Below, piece after piece: positions 29,201 through 37,491 of a stretch of DNA of 41,525 bases. A program made the translations under genes and the position numbers. Location: NCBI GenBank assembly GCA_027622975.1, contig JAQBVN010000022.1, positions 1 to 41,525 on the forward strand, in the 5' to 3' direction. The stretch's first letter is position 1, and the number at the start of each line of letters is the position of its first letter. This stretch comes from Bacteroidota bacterium (GTDB taxonomy: Bacteria; Bacteroidota; Bacteroidia; Flavobacteriales_D; Sanyastnellaceae). The notes under the pieces are model-generated. The model was not told the origin of the DNA and searched no databases. It worked only from the letters and a program-made list of their open reading frames with translations.

Positions 29201-30603
29201 ACACGGGCTCTTGCGGCAATTTGGTTTGCGTGGCGGGCAACGATGACCAAAGTGAGCCATTTTACAACGACTTGTGTCCTGTATTCGCGTTTGCGAGTAC
29301 CGTCGTGCTTGACACAGAATTGGGTGTGCAATACTGGGCATTGATGCAGGGAGTTGAGGGTGGCGTGGGAAGTTTTGAGATTGGTTTGTCATGTGTGATT
29401 TCAGGTTGCACCGATGAGCAGGCTTGCAACTTTGATCCGCTTGCAACTTTGGAAAATGGAAGTTGTGTCTATGCTGAAGAGTTCTTCGACTGCGATGGCA
29501 ACTGCCTTGAGGATGCCGACGGAGATGGTGTGTGTGATGTCTTTGAAATTGAGGGTTGCACAGACGAATTGGCCTCTAACTACGATGCGAGCGCAACAGA
29601 GGATGATGGGTCGTGCAGCTATTGCTTGCTAGAAATTGATCTTCAAGAAATCACCCCTGTCTTGTGCGCTGGTGATAGCGGAGCCGTTTGGGAGATTGTG
29701 TTATCCGGAATCACCAATGCAGACAGCTTGGGCGTGTTTCTTGATGGAGTGCTTGTCGATGGGTTGTTGCTCACGGACTTGTCGGCGGGTGTGCACGTTG
29801 TGACTGCAACCGAGGGTGAATCTTGTGAGGCTTTGGCTTCCTTTGAGGTTGCGGATGGCGCGCTTTTGGATTGGCTCGATGTCCAAATTGATGCAGTCCA
29901 ATGTGCTGGAGAGGCAAGCGGGGAACTCAGCGTTGCCGTAGAAGGTGGGGTTGCACCGTACACATTCACGTTATCTGGCAGCGCGAATGCTCAAAATGAT
30001 TCTGGCTACTTTGCGGATTTACCTGCTGGAGATTTCGTGTTGGAAGTGATCGATGCCAATGGATGTTCTCTTGAACTGGAGCTGGTGGTGGAAGATGTCC
30101 CTGTGTTGACAGGTGTGGCGACTGTAACGGACGCAGCTGTGGAGGGGGGAGGAGCCATCGATCTTGACGTCAGCGGAGGGGTGCCTCCCTATACGTTTGC
30201 GTGGACAAGCGACTTGGGATATGTTTCCTCTGAGGAGGACATCGCGGGACTTGAAGCTCCTGCATCCTACTCGGTGGAAATTGCGGACTCCAATGGCTGT
30301 GTTCTTGTGCTTGGGCCGTTTGACATCGACGATGTGTACGGTCTGGATGAATTGACTGCTTGGGCGGTGCAGTTGTATCCAAACCCCGCAAGGCAGGATC
30401 TTACAATTGTGGTGCCGGCAAACCTGGGTTACGCGGTGGTATCGATTGTGGATGCAGCAGGGCGCAGGGTGTGGGTTGATTCATTGCAGGGAGGGAACTC
30501 ACTGGGACGTCTTGATGTGTCCATGTGGGCAAATGGCCTCTATGTGGTTCAAATCGAAACGAACAAAGGCTTGGCTCAATCGAGGCTGGTCATTCAGCAT
30601 TGA
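23248..30603 (+). CDS. Giant Cys-rich repeat surface protein, T9SS type A
   Basis: A 2451-aa exported protein; ATG 23248 gives a signal peptide ending near RLVLAQG (the in-frame TTG at 23215 adds nothing useful). The unnamed domain of about 190 residues occurs at about 35-235, 267-465 and 1489-1681, with a more diverged copy near 601-755. About 14 GCTDxxACN...DDGSC repeats are spread along the chain, often followed by acidic [10 protein letters not shown] linkers that look calcium-binding. Residues about 793-1205 are a near-identical Cys/Asp/Gly tandem array. An Ig/HYR-like pair lies at about 1242-1403, a prepeptidase-like beta domain ([18 protein letters not shown]) at about 1911-2051, SprB-like repeats at about 2128-2358, and a T9SS type A domain at the end ([14 protein letters not shown]). 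Probably a calcium-stiffened surface stalk or adhesin; function is inferred. No enzyme motif was seen. Confidence 0.88.
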   Translation: MNTLSFSRISLRPLILLGWFIANAHRLVLAQGDSPVSYGLVVESSPAVGTGGTVYRFYVEMQDTTDRMSAVYGNDDATLSVQAPEGVFNSTFNSSWNASGINPAFLPVFPDMADDTYATVGLTGPASTSGVAGAADPSLVEDASQPITPFFLTPGATSLLSNTLTGASWYILNTAANGLPNDDLRVLIMQVTTTGSISGQLNYQVFPLGVGADQVLTSATFDGAGSFEGVTPGEVPGCMDEAACNFDESATMDDGGCVYCNCGNGGSDYSLVVESYPAVTVLGATTYRIHVQLASDADLISAVFGNVDLPMHVSAPSGVFNSAFNASWSAEGINPLFLPTFPEMVDDTYATIGLTSAASSSGIANASAPALAEDSAQPITGFFIDNGSTELLSNGLIGNSWFVLSDAGNASPDENNQSLVMQVTTAGSLEGLLNVQVFPNGQTGGNGLLLTLPFAGAGQFYPGLPANACGCTNPASVNFDATAQFDDGSCIASVEGCIDPEACNYDDNANVGDDSCLYEDALGECGGECLADDDADGMCDDVDPCVGVLDVLGVCNGDCMADSDGDLICDSEDNCVDLDACNFADPSNDSCDYCSCVGDSGSGLILEPMTNHGNGVWTYALKLQLPEPDARVLGVLGWEQLSLSLTTTTTFVSSPDVLVDSRVMLGNSQISVHGSESAWLAFDEGENLLLDDAVGGGWTALGGGELAGLQVDLDQTILLAQLTTDGQISASLPVEWMHGDDMSSAQIEVFELVGEIDNDPSNNQCGCTDSASCNFDPNAEYDNGSCVITDAIGVCGGDCAADADADGICDDVDDCVGAYDACGVCNGPGEIYACGCADIPAGDCDCDGNQLDALGVCGGDCAADADSDGICDDVDDCVGAYDACGVCNGPGEIYACGCADIPAGDCDCDGNQLDECGVCGGSGIPAGDCDCDGNQLDECGVCGGSGIPAGDCDCDGNQLDALGVCGGGCPADENADGICDTEVLGCTDVNACNYNASATFDDGSCLELDACGICDGPGAIYACGCADIPAGDCDCDGNQLDECGVCGGSGIPAGDCDCNGNQLDALGVCGGDCAADMDADGICDDVDDCVGAYDACGVCNGPGEIYACGCADIPAGDCDCDGNQLDECGVCGGSGIPAGDCDCNGNHLDALGVCGGDCAADADSDGICDDVDDCVGAYDACGVCNGPGDIYACGCSDIPAGDCDCDGNVATEFVDCEGNCLQDADGDGVCDNEDDCVDLLPPSWMYFPPDDTISCTDLMPTIEETMPLGEDDCGPVEVIWLSDGPFEYPFGCSQSYLCPRVYQMSDGAGNVVIDTLIITVLDDEAPLILYPTEESVFVDETAGETIPGLEAFVLDNCDLNVGYDVSETVTSDEGGVLILERVFTSMDACGNQAVFVQTITVLQAIEGCTDSTACNFDPMANVGDDSCLYASDIVDCTGSCFNDADGDGTCDELEVLGCTDEEACNFDPSATEENGICDYCSCVGDELEGYGLEIEVVMEHVEGPLAGLTTYRMYVTTPHDDDVMSAMFGDDESPLLIATETEYFQSPFGSVLGSNINPLFFPTFPELEYDSWLTIGLDSPAGPNEEAPSTIGDLNNQWLTNFELGQDVVIEDSIGGAMFVPNNPSTLNTRSGADLRILVGQFTTDGTLSGVVNFQMFNHGLNSDESRVSIPFSGVGMTGGEVNICGCTDPMACNYDENATLDDGTCEDPEPFLDCAGECLNDQDGDGVCDELELWGCTDITACNFDDSATEDDDTCQYPEPFEDCDGSCLNDQNENGICDELEGCGDATACNYDAFTEYPDDSWCVYPEFFYVDCAGNCLNDVDGDGVCDEIEFPGCTDPDACNYDPIYTDDAGNCYYAEEYYDCFFNCLNDLNDNGICDELEVFGCMDSEDCNYNPNANMDDGSCGDANLINDVCEGAALLTCGTSLVSNNTDCSSEDDELGCASFQPANPSAGLWYTFVGTGEEMTLTTCLPGTTFDTYLSVYTGSCGNLVCVAGNDDQSEPFYNDLCPVFAFASTVVLDTELGVQYWALMQGVEGGVGSFEIGLSCVISGCTDEQACNFDPLATLENGSCVYAEEFFDCDGNCLEDADGDGVCDVFEIEGCTDELASNYDASATEDDGSCSYCLLEIDLQEITPVLCAGDSGAVWEIVLSGITNADSLGVFLDGVLVDGLLLTDLSAGVHVVTATEGESCEALASFEVADGALLDWLDVQIDAVQCAGEASGELSVAVEGGVAPYTFTLSGSANAQNDSGYFADLPAGDFVLEVIDANGCSLELELVVEDVPVLTGVATVTDAAVEGGGAIDLDVSGGVPPYTFAWTSDLGYVSSEEDIAGLEAPASYSVEIADSNGCVLVLGPFDIDDVYGLDELTAWAVQLYPNPARQDLTIVVPANLGYAVVSIVDAAGRRVWVDSLQGGNSLGRLDVSMWANGLYVVQIETNKGLAQSRLVIQH
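25624..26861 (+). repeat. In-frame tandem repeat array (183-base and 69-base units)
   Basis: Long units of 183 bases ([10 protein letters not shown]...DGNQLD) start at 25624 (186 bases with linker), 25810, 26446 and 26701 (last one shortened). Short 69-base units ([16 protein letters not shown]) lie at 25993, 26062, 26374 and 26629. A diverged long unit carrying a GCTD module lies between 26131 and 26373. Copies differ at only a few, mostly synonymous, positions, showing recent duplication or gene conversion. All unit lengths are multiples of three, so copy-number change keeps the reading frame. Confidence 0.9.
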
Positions 30604-30619
30604 GTGTGAATCTTTGGCC

Positions 30620-30646
30620 GGGGCCAGCGAGAAGATCGTTGGCCCC
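30620..30646. terminator. Hairpin between convergent genes
   Basis: GGGGCCAGCGA (30620-30630) pairs with TCGTTGGCCCC (30636-30646), an 11-bp stem with one G-T wobble and a five-base loop. It lies between the stop codons of two convergent genes. There is no T-run, so it may act as a bidirectional transcript-end stabiliser or a non-canonical terminator. Confidence 0.5.
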
Positions 30647-30648
30647 TG

Positions 30649-33048
30649 TCAAGGGCCTCGAAAGAGCATGAATGAACCAGACCAAGTCAAGGGGCCGAAG
30701 TCTGTAATTTCAGTTCTACCTTCTTCAGAGTCAATCACCAATTGTTCATTGGTGTGAGCGATGTCAAGGATGAAATAATAGGTTCCTTCTGAAGCATCTG
30801 GACCAGGAAGCCATCCCGTGGAGCTTCCAAAATCGTCGTGATGATAGACCTCATTTCCCCAGCGATTGAAAATGCGGATGCTCGACCCAGGGTATTGTTT
30901 GAGGTTTGGGATGACAAAACGGTTGTTCAAATCATCATTCCCAGGGGTGATGACATTGGGAATGGTCAAGTCGCAATCCGCCAATGTTGCATGGATGACC
31001 CCATCACCGATGACTGCGCACGAGCCGGAAGTGGTGGACTCCGCATAGTACGCTCCTGGTTCTTGAATTTGGAGACTCATTTGGGAAGAAATCCACTGAG
31101 ACTCCGCTGACCCCAGGGGTTGCCAATACCAAGTCACGTTGGGTGAAGATGCAGCAAGTTGTGGAGGCAAGTTTAACCAGACGTGCTCACCCAGACAGAA
31201 TTCTCGCTCATCTTCCCAGATCACCAATTGATCGTCTTCCGTGAGCACAATGAGGGTAAGCGAATCTGATTGAGATGGACAATGAGGATCCAACCACGTT
31301 GCGACATAGGTGCCGCTGGCCGAGGCACTGACGTTGTCAATGGACACTTCGAGTCCCGTGGAAAGGTATCCGTTGGGTCCAGTCCAAACGATGTCTCCTT
31401 GCAATGCTGAAAAAATGGCAGTGGCTCCTTCACAAGCGGTCACTTCTTCAGGAATTGTGGGAGGGCCGAAAGGAGGGTGGACGACGACCTCAATGGTGTC
31501 CTCTTGGATGTCACATTCACCCAGTGATCCTTGAACCACATAGGTGCCACTCATCAAAAGGGTGGATGAACCCAATTCGATTGAGATGCCTTGATCGATG
31601 AAGTTGTTGGGGCCGGTCCACATGTACAAGCCGTTTTCTATGGGTTGAACCTCAAGGTTGAGCGGTTCGCCAAGGCATGCATCGATGGATTGTGTTATGG
31701 CTTGGTAAGCCAAGGCACCATAATCGGAAAAATAACCGAACCGCGTCCCCGTGAATGAACCTCCGTGGATAATACCCATGTGAAAGTTGTGGCTCGTGTT
31801 TTCCACGAGACTCGGAGTGAGTACAGAAATTGTGTCACCTAGGTCAAGCTGAGCAGCTTTCCAGTCACCGTTGGTTCCCGGAACGTCAAAAAAATCCGTG
31901 CCTGAAATCAAATCCGGTACACCGTTGAGCACAAAGTTGTCCTCCCCTCCAGAGGGGACCAACAAATTGATTCCCAAGAATTCATTGGTCGCCCTCACAA
32001 AAGCCACTTGACGCGAACCTGTGCATTCGAGGCTCGGCAAGATGGCCCCACCTAGTTCACAGCCAAACCCAGTCAATTGCCAAACGGCCATCGGTGCGCT
32101 CGATTCGATCAGGGCTGCCGTTTCCGTCAAAACATGTTCATAGGTTTCTCCTGCCTGAATGACGGCCACGTCTATGCCACCGATGGTGATGACAGTGTTG
32201 TTTTGGTTGGCAACCATGTAGAGGCGATCGTCCCCGTTCAGAAAGCCATGAATGGCGATGTGGCGTGTGCCCAGCAGATTCTCGGGAACCATTTGATCAC
32301 CCATGAGATCCGTGCAGCTTCCAAACAGCCCTCCCGTGCAAGAATCATCAGTGATGGTGATGGCTACCGGTTGGTTGGAAGTGACAGTGGTGCCTGAAGG
32401 ATGGCTGCTGTCCCATTGTTGAGCGGCCCGAGCGGCGTAGGTCGATCCGGGAAAGGGCAAAACGACATCATAGGGCTGTCCCGCAGGATGACCAATCAAA
32501 TCTTGGGTTGGAGTGATTGTGATGACCGTGTTGGGTTCTGTGGCCACGACATCGAATCCTGAAGGTGAAGCCGCATAGACATTGCTTACAAAATTTTGAT
32601 ACGGCAGGATAAAAGAGGTCCCTAGGGCGTTGTCACCTTTCAAGGCAAAGATGTCAGGATTGTTCCAACTGTTGACTTCGTAATAGGCTGAGATCAGCGA
32701 GGTGCTCGTGATGTGAATGCCTTTATTCAACACGGTGTTGAATGGCCGGTTTTCGTACCAATCGAGAGAATCTGTCAAATCCAAGGTCACAATGCTCGCT
32801 GCGGGAACATCCAAGGAATAGGAGGCAAAGTTGGGATTGGCGGGCATGTCCACGACAATGGAGGCGGGCTCGTTGTACGTGGCAAACCGAAGCACAATGG
32901 GGCTGTCGCCATGGTCCACAATCACTTCGGGAGCGACAAACCAAAATTCGTTGTCCAATTGGCCCATCCCTTCGACATGCACGAGCATTGTCAGAAGCAA
33001 ACCCATGAAAGTTGCTCCTTTCCACTTCACGTGTGGTGTAGAATCCAT
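30649..33048 (-). CDS. IgGFc-binding-like surface protein with gliding-type (CHU_C, T9SS type B) C-terminus
   Basis: A 799-aa exported protein. After a signal (MGLLLTMLVHVEGMGQ) the first roughly 400 residues resemble the IgGFc-binding N-terminal domain of bacterial surface proteins: DNEFWFVAPEV at the start, SLISAYYEVNSWNNPDIFAL, LGTSFILPYQNF, and AVWQLTGFGCELGGAILPSL. Two or three Ig-like/PKD-like segments follow (YMWTGPNNFIDQGISIELGS; IVWTGPNGYLSTGLEVS). From about residue 690 comes the gliding-motility-associated C-terminal domain (IPNVITPGNDDLNNRFVI, IRIFNRWGNEVYHHDDF, EGTYYFIL), a type B T9SS signal. ATG 33048 is chosen over 33105 because the extra residues are polar. Mucin-type or adhesive binding is an inference. 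It lies 84 bases after the crotonase gene on the same strand. Confidence 0.87.
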   Translation of the reverse strand: MDSTPHVKWKGATFMGLLLTMLVHVEGMGQLDNEFWFVAPEVIVDHGDSPIVLRFATYNEPASIVVDMPANPNFASYSLDVPAASIVTLDLTDSLDWYENRPFNTVLNKGIHITSTSLISAYYEVNSWNNPDIFALKGDNALGTSFILPYQNFVSNVYAASPSGFDVVATEPNTVITITPTQDLIGHPAGQPYDVVLPFPGSTYAARAAQQWDSSHPSGTTVTSNQPVAITITDDSCTGGLFGSCTDLMGDQMVPENLLGTRHIAIHGFLNGDDRLYMVANQNNTVITIGGIDVAVIQAGETYEHVLTETAALIESSAPMAVWQLTGFGCELGGAILPSLECTGSRQVAFVRATNEFLGINLLVPSGGEDNFVLNGVPDLISGTDFFDVPGTNGDWKAAQLDLGDTISVLTPSLVENTSHNFHMGIIHGGSFTGTRFGYFSDYGALAYQAITQSIDACLGEPLNLEVQPIENGLYMWTGPNNFIDQGISIELGSSTLLMSGTYVVQGSLGECDIQEDTIEVVVHPPFGPPTIPEEVTACEGATAIFSALQGDIVWTGPNGYLSTGLEVSIDNVSASASGTYVATWLDPHCPSQSDSLTLIVLTEDDQLVIWEDEREFCLGEHVWLNLPPQLAASSPNVTWYWQPLGSAESQWISSQMSLQIQEPGAYYAESTTSGSCAVIGDGVIHATLADCDLTIPNVITPGNDDLNNRFVIPNLKQYPGSSIRIFNRWGNEVYHHDDFGSSTGWLPGPDASEGTYYFILDIAHTNEQLVIDSEEGRTEITDFGPLTWSGSFMLFRGP

Positions 33049-33132
33049 GGCACGTCGATTTTGGCTTGGACAAGATAACTCATGGTCCTTCAACAACCCT
33101 TTCATCCGGGAAGGCGAAGGGAATGGGAGTAC

Positions 33133-33888
33133 TTAGGATTTGAAGGCAGCAATGGCCTTTTTGGTGAAGTCGCTTCGCACGAGCGCACCGGAAATGGCTG
33201 CTCTCTCAAACAAAAGCGTGTCCCAATGCTCCGTACCAGACCACAATGCGGACTTTAATTCGCTCATGGCTTCAGGATTGCTCGCCGCGAGCGCCATGGA
33301 CAATCTCTGGACTTCGTTGTCAAGGGCCTCAGTGGTTTCAAACACCTCAGCGTAGAGTCCATGGGTGGCCGCCCATGCAGCACTTTTCCATGAACGAGCA
33401 TCAATGGCCAATGCCGACATGCCGGCCAATCCCAATTTCCGTTCCACAGCAGGTCCCACGACAAACGGCCCAATGCCCACGGCGAGTTCCGACAATTTGA
33501 CGCTTGCATGCTGAGTTGCCAGGCAAATGTCCACCGAAGCTGCGAGCCCAACACCGCCGCCAACGGCTTTGCCTTGAACACGCCCAACAATGAGTTTTGG
33601 ACATGTTCTCATGGCATTGATGACATGGGCGAATCCACTGAAAAACGCCAGACCGGCTGACTCGTCTTCAATGGCCACCAACTCGTCAAAACTCGCGCCA
33701 GCACAAAACGTCCGATCTCCTCCTGATTGCAAGACGATGACACGGATGTCATGTCGAGACCCAGCCGTTGAAATGGCCACAGCAAGGTCATTCAAGATGT
33801 TGGACGGCAGGCTGTTGGAGGAGGGATGGAAAAATGTGATTGTGCCAATTCCCTCTGCAGAAACTTCCGTACTGACGAAAGGTTCCAT
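33133..33888 (-). CDS. Enoyl-CoA hydratase/isomerase (crotonase) family protein
   Basis: A 251-aa cytoplasmic crotonase-fold protein acting on an acyl-CoA. The oxyanion-hole segments are present: FCAGASFDEL and QGKAVGGGVGLAASVDIC. The usual first catalytic Glu of hydratases (GGGxEL) is Gly here (GGGVGL), while the second is kept in KLSELAVGIGP. That pattern suggests a related reaction, such as a methylglutaconyl-CoA hydratase-type or isomerase activity, rather than classical enoyl-CoA hydration. ATG 33888 lies two bases after the citrate synthase stop, so the two are co-transcribed. The exact substrate is unresolved. Confidence 0.88.
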   Translation of the reverse strand: MEPFVSTEVSAEGIGTITFFHPSSNSLPSNILNDLAVAISTAGSRHDIRVIVLQSGGDRTFCAGASFDELVAIEDESAGLAFFSGFAHVINAMRTCPKLIVGRVQGKAVGGGVGLAASVDICLATQHASVKLSELAVGIGPFVVGPAVERKLGLAGMSALAIDARSWKSAAWAATHGLYAEVFETTEALDNEVQRLSMALAASNPEAMSELKSALWSGTEHWDTLLFERAAISGALVRSDFTKKAIAAFKS

Positions 33889-33890
33889 GA

Positions 33891-35180
33891 TCAAGAACGG
33901 CGAGTCATGGGAACAAATTCCCGAGGAGTGGACCCCGTGTACACTTGGCGAGGGCGACCAATGGGTTCTCGATTTTCAGTCATCTCTTTCCATTGAGCAA
34001 TCCATCCTGGGAGTCGACCAAGAGCAAACATCACCGTGAACATGTCCGTTGGAATGCCCAAGGCCCGGTAGATGATTCCGCTGTAGAAATCGACGTTGGG
34101 ATACAAGCCGCGTTCAACGAAATAAGGGTCGTTCAAGGCCACGTCTTCCAGCTGTTTGGCGATTTCCAAGACAGGGTCGTTGATTCCCAATTTCTCGAGC
34201 ACGTCGTCTGCAGCTTTTTTGATGATGCGCGCCCGGGGATCAAAGTTCTTGTAGACCCGATGCCCAAACCCCATCAACCGGAAACTGTCTGTTTTGTCCT
34301 TGGCTTTGTCAATCCACGACTGAAGAGGACTTCCCTCTGCCCGAATGGTCTCGAGCATTTCAATGACAGCTTGGTTGGCGCCTCCATGCAATGGACCCCA
34401 CAGGGCGGCAATGCCCGCTGAAATTGAACTGTAGAGATTGGCTTGTGAGGATCCCACCACGCGAACGGTGGAGGTGGAGCAGTTCTGTTCGTGATCAGCA
34501 TGCAAAATGAACAACTTGTTCAGTGCAGCTTCGATCACGGGATCCACCTCGTAATCTTCTGAAGGCACCCCCCACATCATGTGCATGAAATTTCCAACGT
34601 AGCTCAAGTCGTTCTTGGGATACATTGTGGGGAGTCCCATGTTATGCTTGTAGGCTTGCGCAGCCAGGGTTGGCATTTTCGCAATGAGACGGTGCATCGT
34701 CTTTTCGATGTCCGTGATGTCTCTGTTTGGGTTTTGGGATTCTGGATAGAAGGTTGACAGAGAGGCAATCATGGAACTGAGCATGCCCATGGGATGCGCT
34801 CCGAGAGGAAACGCATCAAAGAACCGCTTCATGTTTTCATGAACGAGGGTGTGGTGGGTGATGCTGTCTTGGAAATACGTCAGTTGACCTTCATTGGGCA
34901 ACTCACCATAGATGAGCAGGTATGCCACTTCCATGAAACTCGCACGTTCAGCAAGCTCCTCAATGGCATAACCACGGTACCGAAGAATTCCATTTTCTCC
35001 ATCGAGGTAGGTGATTCCACTTTGGGTGGATCCGGTGTTCTTGAATCCGGGGTCCAAGGTGATGTAACCTGTGGTGCCTCTCAGTTTGGAGATGTCAATG
35101 GCTTTCTCGTTTTCGGAACCCGTCAACACGGGAAATTCATACTCCTGACCCTCCAGGATGATGCGTGCAGTCTCACTCAT
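33891..35180 (-). CDS. gltA: Citrate synthase
   Basis: Condenses acetyl-CoA with oxaloacetate to citrate, the entry step of the TCA cycle. The 429-aa length is that of the hexameric bacterial type. Key residues are all visible: LHADHEQN (His227, His230), GPLHGGANQ with catalytic His265, GFGHRVYKNFDPRA for substrate binding, and PNVDFYSG with catalytic Asp364. The N-terminal beta region (ARIILEGQEYEFPVLTGSEN) is typical of this type. It has a consensus promoter with a leader of about 75 bases and is followed directly by the crotonase gene. Confidence 0.98.
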   Translation of the reverse strand: MSETARIILEGQEYEFPVLTGSENEKAIDISKLRGTTGYITLDPGFKNTGSTQSGITYLDGENGILRYRGYAIEELAERASFMEVAYLLIYGELPNEGQLTYFQDSITHHTLVHENMKRFFDAFPLGAHPMGMLSSMIASLSTFYPESQNPNRDITDIEKTMHRLIAKMPTLAAQAYKHNMGLPTMYPKNDLSYVGNFMHMMWGVPSEDYEVDPVIEAALNKLFILHADHEQNCSTSTVRVVGSSQANLYSSISAGIAALWGPLHGGANQAVIEMLETIRAEGSPLQSWIDKAKDKTDSFRLMGFGHRVYKNFDPRARIIKKAADDVLEKLGINDPVLEIAKQLEDVALNDPYFVERGLYPNVDFYSGIIYRALGIPTDMFTVMFALGRLPGWIAQWKEMTENREPIGRPRQVYTGSTPREFVPMTRRS

Positions 35181-35262
35181 TTTGCGACTCTAGTTCGAGG
35201 TAAGTTCGTTGTGACAACCAATTCAGAACCCAAAAGTTGACCACCTAAGGATTCATGAAGGA

Positions 35263-35292
35263 CAAAGATAGGGGAACTGACCCCTGGCAAAA
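35263..35292 (-). promoter_or_regulatory. Bacteroidota-type promoter of citrate synthase
   Basis: On the minus strand TATCTTTG (35270-35263) matches TAnnTTTG exactly. TTTTG (35292-35288) lies 17 bases upstream. The transcript would start about 76 bases before the gltA ATG. Confidence 0.7.
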
Positions 35293-35350
35293 GGGTTCAA
35301 TTCAGTGCGGTATACTCGGCCTTGGACCTCGGCGGATTCGGCCTTCGCAG

Positions 35351-35890
35351 TTACCAAGTGGGTGAGAAACTCTTTTGGTAAGCTTCCCACTGTTCCTGCT
35401 GCACATCAGGCGTGTAGGCCTCGTGAAAAAATCGCAAGAACAACTCCAATTGTCCTGGGGATCGCATGCCACTGATTGGGGCGATGACCTTGGCCTTTTC
35501 ATCGAGGTAGACCAAAGTTGGGTACGCCGACACACCAAGTGCTCTTGAAAGTTCGTGTGTGCTGTTTCGACCTAACATGTTGGGATTGTATCCCGGGTTG
35601 GAATAGGTCTTGTCTTGAAAGGAGACAGGATCCGGAGATTCAGCATCAAATTTGACTGCGTAATAATGCTCATTGAGATAGTTGACCACATTCACATCTG
35701 TGAAGGTGGTGGCCATCATTCGCTTGCACGGACCGCACCACTGGGTGTACACGTCCATCATGATCTTCCGGGGTTCTTTTTTCTGAGCAGCCACAGCCTC
35801 TTCAATGGACATCCAGTTGATGCTCGCCGCTTGTCCAAACACCAGACCACTCAAGGTCACCAAGGTCAAAGTCATGAGAATTGTCCGCAT
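35351..35890 (-). CDS. Secreted thioredoxin-fold protein
   Basis: A 179-aa exported protein with a signal peptide (MRTILMTLTLVTLSGLVFGQ) and a thioredoxin-like domain. The active site is WCGPCK with Cys52 and Cys55; the cis-Pro is in SAYPTLVYLDE. The FTDVNVVNYLNEHYYAVKFD segment is like DUF255/thioredoxin_7-type periplasmic proteins. It probably reduces or isomerises disulfides in the periplasm. That is relevant because many neighbours are Cys-rich secreted proteins, though this link is only an inference. ATG 35890 is preferred over a TTG three codons upstream. A terminator ends only about 18 bases before the ATG. Confidence 0.88.
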   Translation of the reverse strand: MRTILMTLTLVTLSGLVFGQAASINWMSIEEAVAAQKKEPRKIMMDVYTQWCGPCKRMMATTFTDVNVVNYLNEHYYAVKFDAESPDPVSFQDKTYSNPGYNPNMLGRNSTHELSRALGVSAYPTLVYLDEKAKVIAPISGMRSPGQLELFLRFFHEAYTPDVQQEQWEAYQKSFSPTW

Positions 35891-35907
35891 GGAGCGCAAT
35901 ATCGCAA

Positions 35908-35934
35908 AGAAAAAGGCACCCGAAGGCGCCTTTT
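35908..35934 (-). terminator. UUCG-loop Rho-independent terminator after the POT gene
   Basis: On the minus strand AAAAGGCGCC-TTCG-GGTGCCTTTTT forms a stem with one G-U wobble and a stable UUCG tetraloop, followed by a T-run. It ends the DPP-IV/POT transcript about 25 bases after the POT stop. Confidence 0.88.
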
Positions 35935-35958
35935 CACATTCTTGTGAAGCTTCGCAGG

Positions 35959-37431
35959 TTATTTGACCCCGTGCATGAGCTTGTTCAAGGGCTTGTTCAA
36001 AAGCGCAATGAGAACTGCAAATCCAACGAGTACCATGCCGATGTTGGAGAATACATCCGCGTATTTGGCCAAACTCGCAGCACCTCCTAGAGAATCACCG
36101 CTGTCTCCGTGTCCTCCGGTGAGGGAGGCAATCAAACCTCCGGCGTAGTTCGCGATGGCAAAAGACAGGAACCATCCACCCATGGCAGTGGCAGCCATGT
36201 TTTTGGGTGAGAGCTTTGTCACCATCGACAGCCCAATGGGAGAGAGGAACAACTCACCTGTGGTGTGCAGCAAATAGAGGAAGACCAAGGTCAGCAAAGG
36301 AACCATGGCTGCTTCATCCGCGAATTGAAGTCCGACAAGGGTAATCAAAAAGCCGGCGCCCAACTGCAAAATTCCCAAGGCAAACTTCATGGGAATGCTC
36401 GGGTTTTTGCCAAGCTTGTCGAGCTTGACCCACATCACAGAGAAAATCGAACCGAAGATGATGATGAACGCGGGATTGAAGAATTGCGTCATGGAGGCGG
36501 GCATCGTCCAACCGAGGATTTCGCGGCTCACGTTCCGGTCAGCGAAGAGGGTGAGCGACGTGCCAGCCTGCTCAAAGCAAGCCCAAAATACAATGTTGAT
36601 GACCATGAAAATGACCAGCGCAATCATGCGGTCCCGCCACACGGTCCCCTCCTGAATTCCAGCGCGAATCAAGGATGCGGCCACGAGCACAAAAAGGCCC
36701 GTCAACAGATAGGTCATCCATTCGTTTTGGCTGATCAGGAAATAGCACGCGGGAATGAGCGCCAATGACAACACGGAAATGAGTTGGTACATTTTCAGGG
36801 GTCCCACTTGCTTCATGCCAGCTTCGGTGATGTCGAGGCCAGGGGCAGCGGCGTAATTCTCGCGGCCATTCCAGAAGATGAACAGCCCAGCCAACATGCC
36901 GAGTCCAGCCAAGCCAAAGCCGTATTCAAATCCATAGGTTTCACCGACAAAGGCTACCACTGTCGTGGCAAGCAACGCCCCGATGTTGATGCCGATGTAA
37001 AAGATTGTGAAACCGGAGTCCCTGCGAGCATCTCCGTCCTCATAGAGCTTGCCAACAATGGTGGAGATGTTGGCTTTGAAATAGCCATTCCCGACAATGA
37101 GAGCTCCCATGCCAAACAGCATGAACTGCTCCGATCCACCGAGAATGAGAAACTCACCAATGGCCATCAGGACGGCGCCAAGAAGGATGGCGTAACGGTA
37201 TCCCAAGAATTGGTCGGCCATGCGTCCACCCAACACAGGAGCGGCGTATATGAGAGCGGTATACGCGCCGTAAATCAAACTGGCTTCGGCGTCACCTTTG
37301 AGAAGTGATTTTACCAAGTACAAAGTCAAGAGCACGCGCATGCCGTAGTAGCAGAAACGCTCCCACATCTCCGAGAAGAAGAGGGTCATCAAGCCTTGGG
37401 GGTGCCCGGCGGCTAGTTTCAATTGGGCCAT
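35959..37431 (-). CDS. POT-family proton-dependent peptide transporter
   Basis: A 490-aa inner-membrane symporter of the major facilitator type that imports di- and tripeptides with protons. The diagnostic POT motif is present as EMWERFCYYGMRVLLTLYL near residue 21, carrying the ExxER residues for proton coupling. About 12-14 hydrophobic helices follow, with YFKANISTIVGKLY and the FYIGINIGALLATTVV stretch, both typical. C-terminal GELFLSPIGLSMVTKLSP matches the conserved helix of the second half. It lies 56 bases downstream of a dipeptidyl peptidase gene, which suits uptake of the released dipeptides. Confidence 0.95.
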   Translation of the reverse strand: MAQLKLAAGHPQGLMTLFFSEMWERFCYYGMRVLLTLYLVKSLLKGDAEASLIYGAYTALIYAAPVLGGRMADQFLGYRYAILLGAVLMAIGEFLILGGSEQFMLFGMGALIVGNGYFKANISTIVGKLYEDGDARRDSGFTIFYIGINIGALLATTVVAFVGETYGFEYGFGLAGLGMLAGLFIFWNGRENYAAAPGLDITEAGMKQVGPLKMYQLISVLSLALIPACYFLISQNEWMTYLLTGLFVLVAASLIRAGIQEGTVWRDRMIALVIFMVINIVFWACFEQAGTSLTLFADRNVSREILGWTMPASMTQFFNPAFIIIFGSIFSVMWVKLDKLGKNPSIPMKFALGILQLGAGFLITLVGLQFADEAAMVPLLTLVFLYLLHTTGELFLSPIGLSMVTKLSPKNMAATAMGGWFLSFAIANYAGGLIASLTGGHGDSGDSLGGAASLAKYADVFSNIGMVLVGFAVLIALLNKPLNKLMHGVK

Positions 37432-37462
37432 GAGATCAGGGTTTTGAGGTTGTTTTGAGATT

Positions 37463-37491
37463 CAAGGGTAGTGGATGAAGGCGAAGGTCAA
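37463..37491 (-). promoter_or_regulatory. Possible internal promoter of the POT gene
   Basis: On the minus strand TTG (37491-37489), 18-base spacer, TACCCTTG (37470-37463), one mismatch to TAnnTTTG. The -33 overlaps the stop codon of the DPP-IV gene. POT may thus be expressed both with and without its upstream neighbour. Confidence 0.45.
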
